From: Bremerella cremea
GTDB lineage: Bacteria; Planctomycetota; Planctomycetia; Pirellulales; Pirellulaceae
Reading direction: 5' to 3'
Length of the DNA: 64,000 nt
NCBI RefSeq assembly: GCF_003335505.1
Contig: NZ_QPEX01000034.1
Span: 1-64,000 of the forward strand
In this document: positions 25,867-34,188 of the stretch, in pieces
Layout of the letters: the number at the start of each line of letters is the position of its first letter
How positions within the stretch are numbered: position 1 is the first letter of the stretch
Position numbers and translations under genes: made by a program
Notes under the pieces: generated by a model
What the model saw: only the letters and a program-made list of their open reading frames with translations
What the model was told of the DNA's origin: nothing
Database searches by the model: none

Positions 25867-26098
25867 GGCGAAATCAGCTTGTCGTCACCGAGGATCTCTC
25901 GGCAACTTCTTGTAAAACGACGTCCGCCGCTTTGGGGGTTTGAAAGATTGAGGGCATGATTGCCTGGGCAATTGATCGGATTTTAGCATGTCAGGCCGGC
26001 ATTGCTTTCATTTTTTCGTCCCACGCTTGAACGTTCAAGGGCTCCCCGCGTACCCTGCCCCTGAATACCGGACGCTGCCTCTCACTGAAAACAAGACC

Positions 26099-27877
26099 AT
26101 GACATCTTCCCCGAAAGCCAGGCCCAACCGTGTTGAAGAGATCAAAGCCGAAAGCCACTTCCTGGCCGGTACCATCAAAGACGATCTCGTTTCCGAGGCC
26201 AGCACGTTTGGGAAAGACAACCTTCAACTGCTGAAATTTCACGGCACTTATCAGCAAGACGACCGCGACGCACGGGTTTCGCTGCGGAAGCAAGGCAAAG
26301 ACAAAGCCTACTCGATGATGGTCCGCTGCCGCATTCCAGGGGGCCGATTGACCGCCGAGCAGTTTCTCGCCCACCTCGATATCTGCGACCTGCTTGGCAA
26401 TTCGACCATGAAGATCACCACCCGGCAGACGATTCAACTGCATGGGATCGTCAAGCAAGATCTGCAGAAGACCATCGTCAAAATCAACTCGCTCGGCCTT
26501 TCCACGTTTGCTGCGTGCGGCGATGTGAACCGTAACGTGATGTGCTGTTCGGCGAAGAAAGCGACGCCGGTGCATCGCCAGATCGAACAACTCACCAACG
26601 ACCTGGCCGAAGCATTAGCCCCCCGGACGACCACCTATCGCGAGCTGTGGATCGTCGATCAGCAGACCGGCGATCGCCATTTGGTCGCAGAGCAAACGGC
26701 CTCGCAGCCTGAGCAAGCCGAGATCGAACCGCTGTACGGGCCAACCTATCTGCCCCGTAAGTTCAAGTGCGCCGTGGTTTCGCCTGACGACAACTGCGCC
26801 GACGTTTACACGCAAGACCTGGGATTTATCGCCGTGGTCGAGCACGACCAGGTCGTCGGCTACAACGTTGTGGTCGGCGGCGGCATGGGGGCCACGCCCA
26901 GCAACGCCGCCACCTTCCCAGCGGTGGCCCAGCCTATGGCGTTCTGCACGCCAGAGCAAGCCATCGATGTCGCCAAGGCGGTCTTGATCGTGCAGCGCGA
27001 TCACGGCAACCGTGCCGACCGCAAGGTGGCTCGCATGAAGTACCTGATTGCCAACTGGGGCCTGCCTCGCTTTCGTCAGGCAGTGGAAGCGGTGCTCGGT
27101 TTCGCTTTGGCCGATTGCCGCGATGTGCAAATCACTGAAATCGACGACCACATGGGCTGGCAGCCGCAAGGGGATGGGCTTTGGTCGTACGGTTTGAATA
27201 TCGAAAACGGCCGCATCAGCGACGGCAAGACGACGCAGCTGAAAAACGCCCTGCGTCAGCTGACCACTTTTCATCAAAAAGAGATTCGCCTGGCCGCTAA
27301 TCAAAGCTTGATCTTCTGCGATATTCGCCCAGAAGAACGAGAACCGTTTATGGCCATTCTGCGAAACAACCAGGTCCGCACCACCGAAGAAACCAGCCTC
27401 GTGCGGCGTCTTTCGCTGGCTTGTGTGGCGTTGCCAACATGCGGCCTGGCCATCACCGAGGCGGAACGCCGCTTGCCTTCGGTGATGGACGAACTGGAGG
27501 TGGTGTTGGCTCACCTGAAATTGGATGCCAGCCAGTTCACCATTCGCATGACCGGTTGCCCCAACGGCTGCGCTCGCCCTTATGTGGCCGACATTGCCTT
27601 GGTCGGCAAAGCGGTCGATCGCTACACGCTGTACGTGGGGGGAACAATCTTAGGAACGCGCCTCGGCTACGTCTTGAGCGATATGGTCTCGGTAACAGAG
27701 ATCGTGCCGCAGCTATCGAAGATCTTTCTCGCCTACCAGGCCGACCGCCACGGGGAAGAAAGCCTCGGCGACTTCTGTTTTCGTTTAGGGCAAGCGGCGC
27801 TGCTGGAAGCTTGCCAGCAACAAGCGGACGCGTGGGAACTTATCAACCAAGAGATCAACGGGAAAGGAAAACCATGA
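26099..27877 (+). CDS. cysI: Assimilatory sulfite reductase, hemoprotein (siroheme) subunit
   Basis: 592 residues from the ATG at 26099; a start 37 codons upstream lacks family support. Two ferredoxin-like and two siroheme/[4Fe-4S] half-domains alternate: IPGGRLTAEQFLAH, TTRQTIQLHGIVK, GDVNRNVMCC, and the cluster ligands CVALPTC (Cys442, Cys448) with TGCPNGC (Cys487, Cys491). The enzyme reduces sulfite to sulfide with six electrons in the cytosol. LHGI rather than a tyrosine-rich nitrite-type substrate region, together with the overall length, favours sulfite over ferredoxin-nitrite reductase; NirA is the alternative. No flavoprotein subunit is adjacent. The next gene overlaps by ATGA. Confidence 0.9.
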   Translation: MTSSPKARPNRVEEIKAESHFLAGTIKDDLVSEASTFGKDNLQLLKFHGTYQQDDRDARVSLRKQGKDKAYSMMVRCRIPGGRLTAEQFLAHLDICDLLGNSTMKITTRQTIQLHGIVKQDLQKTIVKINSLGLSTFAACGDVNRNVMCCSAKKATPVHRQIEQLTNDLAEALAPRTTTYRELWIVDQQTGDRHLVAEQTASQPEQAEIEPLYGPTYLPRKFKCAVVSPDDNCADVYTQDLGFIAVVEHDQVVGYNVVVGGGMGATPSNAATFPAVAQPMAFCTPEQAIDVAKAVLIVQRDHGNRADRKVARMKYLIANWGLPRFRQAVEAVLGFALADCRDVQITEIDDHMGWQPQGDGLWSYGLNIENGRISDGKTTQLKNALRQLTTFHQKEIRLAANQSLIFCDIRPEEREPFMAILRNNQVRTTEETSLVRRLSLACVALPTCGLAITEAERRLPSVMDELEVVLAHLKLDASQFTIRMTGCPNGCARPYVADIALVGKAVDRYTLYVGGTILGTRLGYVLSDMVSVTEIVPQLSKIFLAYQADRHGEESLGDFCFRLGQAALLEACQQQADAWELINQEINGKGKP

Positions 27878-28059
27878 ATCCGGTTTTAGGTTTGTGGAGA
27901 GATACCTGGTACGTCTGGCTGCTGATAACGTTGGTGCTGGGATTTGGCGTGTTTTATGTCACCGCGTTGTTTATCGCAGGCTTCCCGGCTTTGATTGTCT
28001 ACTTCCTCTATTTCGCCTTCGTCCGATATGATCAGGATGGAAACAGAAAGTCCGCCTAG
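27874..28059 (+). CDS. 61-residue membrane protein coupled to sulfite reductase
   Basis: The ATG at 27874 overlaps the sulfite reductase stop (ATGA), with GGAAAGGAA as ribosome site inside the end of that gene. The protein is MNPVLGLWRDTWYVW followed by one or two hydrophobic stretches (LLITLVLGFGVFYVTALFIAGFPALIVY, split) and a polar tail DQDGNRKSA. Tight coupling suggests a role with the reductase, such as membrane tethering or electron delivery, but this is inference. A longer frame through the upstream gene is a shadow. Confidence 0.7.
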   Translation: MNPVLGLWRDTWYVWLLITLVLGFGVFYVTALFIAGFPALIVYFLYFAFVRYDQDGNRKSA

Positions 28060-28104
28060 CTGGCTGCAAGTGGACTTCGTACATCGGATAGAAGGAGACG
28101 CGGT

Positions 28105-28458
28105 ATGCCACAACTGACCACCATTCTGGCACGCAGCTTACGATTAAAGTGCCCCTGCTGCGGGCAAGGCAACGTGCTGCGAGGCTGGTTTGGCAGGCCA
28201 GAGCGTTGTCGCTCGTGCGGGATCGTCTTCGAGCGAGAATCAGGCTTCTTCCTCGGCCCGATGCTGTTCAATGGAGCCCTCACCACCATCGTAACAGCCA
28301 TCGCGATGCCGATCTTCTTCATCACCAATCTCTACAGCCGAGAAATCATCTTGGCGTGCGGCTTCGGCTTCGGAATCCTCTTCCCCCTCCTCTTCTTCCC
28401 CTGGGCCCGCAGCTTGTGGCTTGGCCTCGACGAATATTTTGATCCCCGCGCGACATGA
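28105..28458 (+). CDS. DUF983 zinc-ribbon membrane protein
   Basis: 117 residues with AAGGAG before the ATG. The N-terminal zinc ribbon CPCCGQGNVLRGWFGR...CRSCG has two CxxC pairs, followed by FERESGFFLGPMLFNG and two transmembrane helices (about residues 55-75 and 82-100). These are DUF983 features; members are often found near heme or cytochrome oxidase genes, but the function is unproven. It lies 45 bp after the mini-membrane gene, so it is probably third in the sulfite reductase transcript. Confidence 0.85.
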   Translation: MPQLTTILARSLRLKCPCCGQGNVLRGWFGRPERCRSCGIVFERESGFFLGPMLFNGALTTIVTAIAMPIFFITNLYSREIILACGFGFGILFPLLFFPWARSLWLGLDEYFDPRAT

Positions 28459-28716
28459 TCGGAGACCACTCAGCGATGTTCGTGAAGGCTGCCAAACGCC
28501 TAAGCGACAGGAGCAGATCGTGAGACGCTCGCATGCTTGTGGAAGCGATTCACGGACTTGGTGGGCTCACAGGTAGGGTCGTGTCAGGCAAAACTCTAGG
28601 GACTCTGGAAAATACCGGGCAAAACCACTTTGACGCCACGTGATATCTCGCGCACAATAGGTTTTCCCCGCTTGCCTACCTTTCTATTTTCTCACACCTG
28701 ATTAGAGAACGTGACT

Positions 28717-29385
28717 ATGCGAACGTTGTTGGCTTCCCTGGTTGTTGGCTCGTTGATGCTCTGCTCGGCTGCCGTGGTTTCGGCGGCTGAAACCGAAAAA
28801 GGCTTTACCTCGATCTTCGATGGTAAAACGCTGGACGGTTGGGTGGGTGCCACCAAGGGGTATAAGGTCGAAGATGGCTGTATCGTCTGCGATCCTCACA
28901 CCGGCGGCAACCTGTACACCGAAAAGGAATACGACAACTTCGTCCTCCGTTTCGATTTCAAACTGCCAGCAGGTGCCAACAACGGCTTGGCCATTCGTGC
29001 TCCGCTGGAAGGGAATGCGGCCTACGTTGGTTACGAACTGCAGATCTTGGATAACTCGGCGGAAGTTTACGCCAAGCTGGCGCCTTACCAGTACCACGGT
29101 TCGATCTACGGTTTGGCAGCCGCTAAGCGTGGTTTCCAAAAGCCGGTTGGCGAGTGGAACACCCAGGAAGTCGTTGCCGATGGCGACCACATCAAGGTCA
29201 CGCTAAACGGCACCGTGATCCTCGACGCCGACCTGGCCGAAATTCGCAAAAACCCAACGCTCGACAAACAGGAACACCCCGGCTTAGAGCGTAAGGAAGG
29301 TCACATCGGCTTCCTCGGCCACGGAGCCAAAGTCGAATTCCGCAACCTGCGAATCAAGGAACTGCCCGAAAAGAAGGCCGAGTAA
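28717..29385 (+). CDS. DUF1080 (3-keto-disaccharide hydrolase fold) secreted protein
   Basis: 222 residues from the ATG at 28717 (a GTG lies two codons earlier). Signal peptide to about residue 23 (AVVSA-AE). The DUF1080 beta-sandwich is marked by FTSIFDGKTLDGWVG, GGNLYTEKEYDNFVLRFDFK, ANNGLAIRAP, GYELQILD, GEWNTQEVVADGDHIKVTLNG and GHIGFLGHGAKVEFRNLRI. The family is a lectin-like, glycoside-processing fold very abundant in planctomycetes; some members hydrolyse 3-keto-glycosides. Here it is a single-domain periplasmic form, not linked to a dehydrogenase. Confidence 0.88.
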   Translation: MRTLLASLVVGSLMLCSAAVVSAAETEKGFTSIFDGKTLDGWVGATKGYKVEDGCIVCDPHTGGNLYTEKEYDNFVLRFDFKLPAGANNGLAIRAPLEGNAAYVGYELQILDNSAEVYAKLAPYQYHGSIYGLAAAKRGFQKPVGEWNTQEVVADGDHIKVTLNGTVILDADLAEIRKNPTLDKQEHPGLERKEGHIGFLGHGAKVEFRNLRIKELPEKKAE

Positions 29386-29425
29386 ACCCACGCCACCGGC
29401 AATCGTTCCCACCAAATTCACCGAT

Positions 29426-29457
29426 AAAAAAAGCCCTCGCCCCAAAGCGAGGGCTTT
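29426..29457 (-). terminator. Terminator hairpin, strong on the minus strand
   Basis: AAAGCCCTCGC and GCGAGGGCTTT pair perfectly across 6 nt. Seven T residues follow on the minus strand, so it best ends leftward transcripts (the transposase); it may also stop the DUF1080 transcript. Confidence 0.7.
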
Positions 29458-29526
29458 AGCATGCGCAGAAATACGCTCGCAATGAAAACAAAACCACAAT
29501 GCGATCACCGCCTTAAGAACTTGACG

Positions 29527-29746
29527 GAATGAACACCATCCGAAACCCGCCAGCCCCAAAGGGGCAACCGTCAATAGCCAGGGGCGGAAGCCCGAGAAAG
29601 TTCGTTTCCAAACGTCTCAATAGCTTGAAGCAATGAACGTCAACCGAAACCCGCCAGCCCCAAAGGGGCGACCGTCAATAGCCAGGGGCGGAAGCCCCTG
29701 GTAAGAGGTTCCCAGGAATCAAGCCCCAACGGGGCGGCCGTAGTCA
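29527..29746 (+). repeat. REP-like palindrome array left of the transposase
   Basis: Two units about 107 bp apart: CAGCCCCAAAGGGGC(A/G)ACCGTC, then CCAGGGGCGGAAGCCC..., then CAAACGTCTCAATAGCTTG. The second unit is intact (CCAGGGGCGGAAGCCCCTGG) and is followed by the short type AAGCCCCAACGGGGCGGCC. The array abuts the transposase stop codon. Confidence 0.88.
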
Positions 29747-30199
29747 TCAATCCCACATATAACGTTCATCAAACGGGATCCCATGTTTCTCTAGAAACAT
29801 CAACAACTCATCGCGAAACGATCGCTGGCGATGATGCTCGGCCTGTTGGGCGATGTAACGTTTCACGTCGTCCAGCGCCGATTGGCTGACGGAAAAGACG
29901 GAGTACCCTTGTTGCCAGGCAAACTCTTGCGACTCGGCTATGCACTGGTGGACCCAATGGCTTGAGATCGATTTCACATCGCGTACCAGCGCGGCCAACG
30001 TGATCTCGCGAGAAAGGGAGATGAGCAAATGAATATGATCCTCGACGCCCCCAGCGGCTAAAAGTTCGCACTTCCGTTCGCGGAGTATCCCACCCAGGTA
30101 CTCTTGCAGTCGAGGGGCCCAAGCCGCATCGATCCAACGTTGACGCTTCTTGGTGCTGAAGATGAGATGGACGTAGACGCCAGCGAATGATTGGGGCAT
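29747..30199 (-). CDS. REP-associated tyrosine transposase (IS200-like, Y1 HUH)
   Basis: 150 residues, the full family length. The single-strand transposase HUH motif is His55-Ile-His57 (GGVEDHIHLLISL). The catalytic tyrosine is Tyr115 in DDVKRYIAQQAEHHRQRSF. The N-terminus MPQSFAGVYVHLIFSTK and the C-terminus KHGIPFDERYMWD are typical. It is flanked on both sides by inverted REP-like palindromes and has no classical IS ends or partner TnpB, which fits a RAYT, a domesticated-type enzyme that processes REP DNA. Both catalytic motifs are intact. Confidence 0.9.
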   Translation of the reverse strand: MPQSFAGVYVHLIFSTKKRQRWIDAAWAPRLQEYLGGILRERKCELLAAGGVEDHIHLLISLSREITLAALVRDVKSISSHWVHQCIAESQEFAWQQGYSVFSVSQSALDDVKRYIAQQAEHHRQRSFRDELLMFLEKHGIPFDERYMWD

Positions 30200-30204
30200 G
30201 GCAA

Positions 30205-30307
30205 GAGGTCCTGGCTACGAACGCCCCGTTGGGGCTGGAAGATGATTTGCCCAACTTACCAGGGGCTTCCGCCCCTGGCTATTAACGGTCGCCCCTTTGG
30301 GGCTGTT
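30205..30307 (-). repeat. REP-like palindrome pair right of the transposase, inverted
   Basis: Read on the minus strand it is CAGCCCCAAAGGGGCGACCG, CCAGGGGCGGAAGCCCCTGG and CCAGCCCCAACGGGGCGTTCG, the same two palindromes in the same order as on the left but in opposite orientation, framing the transposase. Confidence 0.88.
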
Positions 30308-30336
30308 TTGTCGTTGAAATTCTTGCGAAAGATCTT

Positions 30337-30587
30337 AGCTCGTCATTCCAGCTTGTCATTCGAGCTTGTCATTCGAGCTTGTCATTCGAGCTTGTCATTC
30401 GAGCTTGTCATTCGAGCTTGTCATTCGAGCTTGTCATTCGAGCTTGTCATTCGAGCTAGTTGTTCGAGCTAGTTGTTCGAGCTAGTTGTTCGAGCTCGTT
30501 GTTCGAGCTAGTTGTTCCAGCTAGTTGTTCCAGCTAGTTGTTCCAGCTCGTTGTTCCAGCTCGTTGTTCCAGCTCGTTGTTCCAGCT
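30337..30587. repeat. 13-bp minisatellite, about 19 units
   Basis: Head-to-tail 13-mers of the form AGCTTGTCATTCG change along the array to AGCTAGTTGTTCG and then to AGCTCGTTGTTCC. The gradual spread of variants suggests slippage or unequal exchange. Frames through it give 13-residue periodic peptides and are not genes. Confidence 0.92.
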
Positions 30588-30694
30588 TCAGACGGTCGTC
30601 TGGGTTGTGGTGGGTTGGGAGTATCGCGATTAGCAAGATAAGGGCTGCCGCTGCAGAGTCGCAAGTCCCTGAAAAGCGTCCCCAAGGCCCGCAA

Positions 30695-31146
30695 ATGCTC
30701 TAGGCAGATCACGCCAACCGAAGCCCGTCAGCCCCAAACAGGCAACCGTTAATAACCAAGGGCGGAAGCCCGAGAAAGCTAGGCGTTTCCAAACGTCTCA
30801 ATCGCTTGAAGCAATGAACGTCAACCGAAGCCCGTCAGCCCCAAACAGGCAACCGTTAATAACCAAGGGTGGAAGCCCGAGAAAGCTCGTCGTTTTCAAC
30901 GCCTCAATCGCTTGAAGCAATGAACGCCATCCGCAACTCGTCAGCCCCAAACAGGCAACCGTTAATAACCAAGGGCGGAAGTCCGAGAAAGCTAGGCGTT
31001 TCCAAACGTCTCAACCGCTTGAAGTAATGAACGCCAATCGAAGCCCGTCAGCCCCAAAGGGGCGACCGTCAATAGCCAGGGGCGGAAGCCCCTGGAAAGA
31101 GTTTCCCAACCAGGAATCAAGCCCCAACGGGGCGGCCGTAGTCAGA
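30695..31146 (+). repeat. REP-like tandem array, four units of about 107 bp
   Basis: GTCAGCCCC starts at 30727, 30834, 30940 and 31047. The first three units carry a mutated first palindrome (GCCCCAAACAGGC) and an interrupted second one. The last is intact and is followed by the short type (AAGCCCCAACGGGGCGGCC). Each unit also carries a GCGTTTCCAAACG-type segment. Confidence 0.88.
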
Positions 31147-31177
31147 CTCGAAGATCATTCCATCTATCGAGTCGGAC

Positions 31178-31525
31178 TTAGCTCAACTCCGACTTCTCAG
31201 AAGAAGATTGCGGTGGGGGCTCGAACTTGGGGGCCGAGGCTTCTTCGAAATCGTCGTAGTCGTCGAGCTTCGCTGGCGTGCTTTTCGAGCTGTAGCCGTT
31301 GTTGATCGAGCCTTCGACGTCGCGGGTAGCGTTGTTGAATTCGCTTTGAATGTCCGACAAGCCCCGTTTGAAGTCGCCGTAGGTTTTCCCGAATGTCTTG
31401 GCGACGCCTGGCAGGTTTTTGCCGAACAGCAAGATGGCGACCACGCCGATGACGGCCAGCTCTTGCATGCCGACCCCCGGCAGAAAGCCAAAGATCAACG
31501 GCGATGTTCCTAGTTCATGCAACAT
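31178..31525 (-). CDS. tatA: TatA/Hcf106-family twin-arginine translocase subunit, long form
   Basis: 115 residues. One membrane helix (ELAVIGVVAILLFG) is followed by the invariant FGKNLPGVAKTFGKTYGDFKRG hinge and amphipathic helix (split across residues 33-55), then an acidic, disordered tail (DDYDDFEEASAPKFEPPP). The Tat system exports folded proteins across the inner membrane. The longer tail than its neighbour suggests a division of labour, possibly TatA- versus TatB-like. It lies 94 bp after the second tatA in the same direction, so the two likely form one unit. Confidence 0.88.
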   Translation of the reverse strand: MLHELGTSPLIFGFLPGVGMQELAVIGVVAILLFGKNLPGVAKTFGKTYGDFKRGLSDIQSEFNNATRDVEGSINNGYSSKSTPAKLDDYDDFEEASAPKFEPPPQSSSEKSELS

Positions 31526-31619
31526 GGTGACGATGTTTCACTCCCAAAGGCAGCCCCAAGAACGAGGACTGCCTGATACTGCTCAAGTGAAGGTAATGAA
31601 CGGCGAAATCGGCCCCGGC

Positions 31620-31832
31620 CTATGCCTTGGGGGATTCGCTTTCGTGATCGCCGTCGTCCGACTTATCGTTCATACCACGCTTGAATTCGTTGACGCTTTG
31701 CCCCATGCTGCGCATCAGGCTAGGAAGCTTTGTCGAACCGAACAGCAGAAGCAAGATCACCAGGAAAATAACCATTTCCTGAGTGCCGATGCCCATAAAA
31801 CCAAACAGTGCCAAATCGTTCATACCGATCAT
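31620..31832 (-). CDS. tatA: TatA/E-family twin-arginine translocase subunit, short form
   Basis: 70 residues with TGAGGATATAGC before the ATG. Membrane helix EMVIFLVILLLLFG, then the conserved FGSTKLPSLMRSMGQSVNEF hinge and amphipathic helix, and an acidic C-terminus. It is first in the two-gene tat unit, driven by a consensus promoter at 31988-32015 with a leader of about 150 nt. No tatC is adjacent. Confidence 0.9.
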   Translation of the reverse strand: MIGMNDLALFGFMGIGTQEMVIFLVILLLLFGSTKLPSLMRSMGQSVNEFKRGMNDKSDDGDHESESPKA

Positions 31833-31987
31833 GCTATATCCTCACACTCAACGAAGTTGGAGCATTGAAAATACACGCAAACAAGTCGGCGAAAGCGAGT
31901 CAGCACCCGGGTGGGTCTAACTAGAACCAAACTCGTGCGGTTCCCAAGACAAAAAACGGAACGTCTTAGATTGAATTCCGACACTTT

Positions 31988-32015
31988 ATTCTAAGCAGCC
32001 CGCTCGATCTGTCAA
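31988..32015 (-). promoter_or_regulatory. Sigma-70 promoter of the tatA pair
   Basis: On the minus strand TTGACA (32015-32010) and TAGAAT (31993-31988) are 16 bp apart, the same boxes and spacing as the tRNA promoter at 564-591. Confidence 0.7.
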
Positions 32016-32043
32016 AGGGTTTCAGTAAATCGCTGCCCAGAGA

Positions 32044-34185
32044 TCAACGGGGAATCGAGATCGAAGGTACCGGTTTTTCCGCTATATGCGGCTCTTCCGG
32101 CAATACATCGCGGTAAATAGGCAAGTAGCGAAAATAGACTTCCAGCGAAAGCGTCGCCATTGCCGTCGAATAGATCCGCCCCCCGTAGCCGCCCCAATGG
32201 CAGTCTGGATTCCAGCTTCCGGCTAATTCACCCCCCTTAATTTGGGAGGAAAGCAACCGGGGGTGGAGCGTATCGGCCCACTTTTTCCAGGCCTCGTCTT
32301 GCATCTGGTACATCGACAGCGTGCCGTAATAGGCATAGTAAAGGTCGACGCAGCCGTCGCTGGGCTGGTTGAGCAGCAGAAAATCGGTCGCTTCGCTGAT
32401 CTGTTCTGGTTTGTCTTCGATCCCCAGGAAAAAACGACAGGTGAGCGCTTCGGCGGTCATCGTGGGGGTCGCCTTCTCGCCGGGGCGATAAGCGGCCAGA
32501 CCTTTGCTTCCGCCGGCGGACGAATCATCGAGAAAGCGGGTCATCAGTTGACGGGTGGTCGTGTCGATCTCGATGCCTGAAAGGGCCGCGCTATGCAGGG
32601 CGAGTACCTGCCAGCCGAACTGGCTCATGTCTCCTCGGTCGCCAGGGTGATACCGCCAACCGCCCATCCGTGGATGCTGGGCCGTCACGGTGTAAGCCAA
32701 GCCCCGGTCCAAGAACGGGCGAATCCGTTCGTCTTTGGTCATCGCGTACGCTTCGCTAATCGCCAGCAAGGCCATCGCGTGGCAGTACATCCGTGCGTAC
32801 AGCCCGGCTTGTCCGCTAAGCGAGCCATCTTGGGCTTGGTGGTTCACCAGGTACTCGAGCGCCTTTTGCACGGTCACCCGGTGTTTGCCTTCTAAGTGGG
32901 TGTGCCCTTTGGCCAAAAACGCCAGCAAGGCCAGGCCGGTAATTCCCATGTCGGCGTTGTTGCCGGCGCCTTGGCGATCGTGACCGGCGACCATGTTCTC
33001 TTGCCCGGCACCATGACGCGTAGCGTTCCAGCGGCCATCGTCTTCTTGCTGCGCTGCCAGCCAGTCGAGGGCCGAGTTCACCGCTGGTTCAATCTCGGGC
33101 GAACCACCCAGCATCTCGACCCAGTCCTGAGGATCTTCCACCACGCGGGCCTGCATAATCAGCGGCAGTGGCTGCGCATCCATCCGAGTTCGCGTGGCAC
33201 GGGGAAGCGGCAAGTTGCGGGCGGCCATCCGACTGGCCCACAGTTCCTGCATTTTGTTCCCTTTCAGCGAAGCCAAGGTCGCATCGAGTGCCATGTGAGG
33301 GCCGCCACTTGCTTGCCCGGCACTGGTGGGCGAAGTGGTGGCCGAGCCGCGCGACATCGCTTCCAGTTGATTGGTCGAGGCGGTCAACTGATCACGTTCC
33401 CCTTGCAGCAAGTCGGCTTGCTCGGCCTGTGGGTGCGAGCCACGCAGCATGTGCAAGTCGCGCGAAGGCTCGTTCTGGGCGGCGGTGGCCAGCGGGGGCG
33501 GGGTGATCTGCGGCATGTCGCGCGCGATCCGCTCTAGTGGTGGCATGGCCGCTGGGGTGGGGGCATTGTTCACCAAATTTCTCTGCGGCGTCGGTGCTGG
33601 CGGCGCGATCGTTTTGGCTTCGAGCGGCGTCGGAGGCAGCTCCAGTTCCGGCTGAGGGCCGGTTGGGGTGATGCTAGGCTCCGTTTCGAGCGTCGGCAGC
33701 GGCGGCTCGGTCAACTGCGGCATGTCCCAGTTGCGCTGGGCGGGGTTAGGCAGTTCTGGCTCTGGCAGGGCCGAACCGGGCAGCATCGGCAGCGGCATAT
33801 CGAGCCGGTCGAGCGGTTTCATCATCCCTTCAACCGGCGCTGGCGACATGGCCAGTTGATCCCACGGTTTGACTTCGCGCGGGGCGTGCTTTTGGTTGTT
33901 CTCTTCAAACTCGACCTGACTCAAACGAATGTTCACCGGTGCCGAGTTATGCGCGATCGGTGGTTGAAACAAGCTGGTGACCTGGGCATAGGTCATCAGC
34001 AATAAGTGGGCGAAGATCGAGAGGATCACGCACTTCGAAACCGGGCGAGCCTGCCCCCAGCGCGTTTGCATGAGGATCAACAGCGACAGCGTGATCAGGG
34101 CGAGGCCACCCCATAAGATGCCCCACACAATCTTCGAGGTCACCTGACTCATGTCGGCTATTAGCGCGAGATCTGCCCCTAGCAT
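32044..34185 (-). CDS. Membrane protein with terpenoid-cyclase (prenyltransferase/squalene oxidase) fold
   Basis: 713 residues. Two N-terminal helices (about 18-40 and 48-68), a long Pro-rich linker (about 75-320), then an alpha/alpha toroid (about 340-690) with QW-like repeats: ALDWLAAQQEDDGRW, ALEYLVNHQAQDGSL and HPRMGGWRYH. No DxDD cyclase acid motif is seen, so a binding or scaffold role is more likely than hopene synthesis. The ATG is 3 bp after exbD, whose last codons supply GGAGGT. Inference: the toroid is driven by, or coupled to, the ExbB/ExbD motor encoded upstream. Confidence 0.82.
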   Translation of the reverse strand: MLGADLALIADMSQVTSKIVWGILWGGLALITLSLLILMQTRWGQARPVSKCVILSIFAHLLLMTYAQVTSLFQPPIAHNSAPVNIRLSQVEFEENNQKHAPREVKPWDQLAMSPAPVEGMMKPLDRLDMPLPMLPGSALPEPELPNPAQRNWDMPQLTEPPLPTLETEPSITPTGPQPELELPPTPLEAKTIAPPAPTPQRNLVNNAPTPAAMPPLERIARDMPQITPPPLATAAQNEPSRDLHMLRGSHPQAEQADLLQGERDQLTASTNQLEAMSRGSATTSPTSAGQASGGPHMALDATLASLKGNKMQELWASRMAARNLPLPRATRTRMDAQPLPLIMQARVVEDPQDWVEMLGGSPEIEPAVNSALDWLAAQQEDDGRWNATRHGAGQENMVAGHDRQGAGNNADMGITGLALLAFLAKGHTHLEGKHRVTVQKALEYLVNHQAQDGSLSGQAGLYARMYCHAMALLAISEAYAMTKDERIRPFLDRGLAYTVTAQHPRMGGWRYHPGDRGDMSQFGWQVLALHSAALSGIEIDTTTRQLMTRFLDDSSAGGSKGLAAYRPGEKATPTMTAEALTCRFFLGIEDKPEQISEATDFLLLNQPSDGCVDLYYAYYGTLSMYQMQDEAWKKWADTLHPRLLSSQIKGGELAGSWNPDCHWGGYGGRIYSTAMATLSLEVYFRYLPIYRDVLPEEPHIAEKPVPSISIPR

Positions 34186-34188
34186 GGC

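Noticed and set aside
26615..27514. 299-codon minus-strand frame opposite sulfite reductase
   Set aside because: Shadow of cysI; no ribosome site and no family.
30191..30703. Periodic-peptide frames through the minisatellite
   Set aside because: Thirteen-residue periodicity follows from the 13-bp DNA repeat; no start context.
21300..31146. CRISPR arrays
   Set aside because: The tandem arrays have no unique spacers between conserved short repeats, units are whole-length copies, and no cas gene is present.
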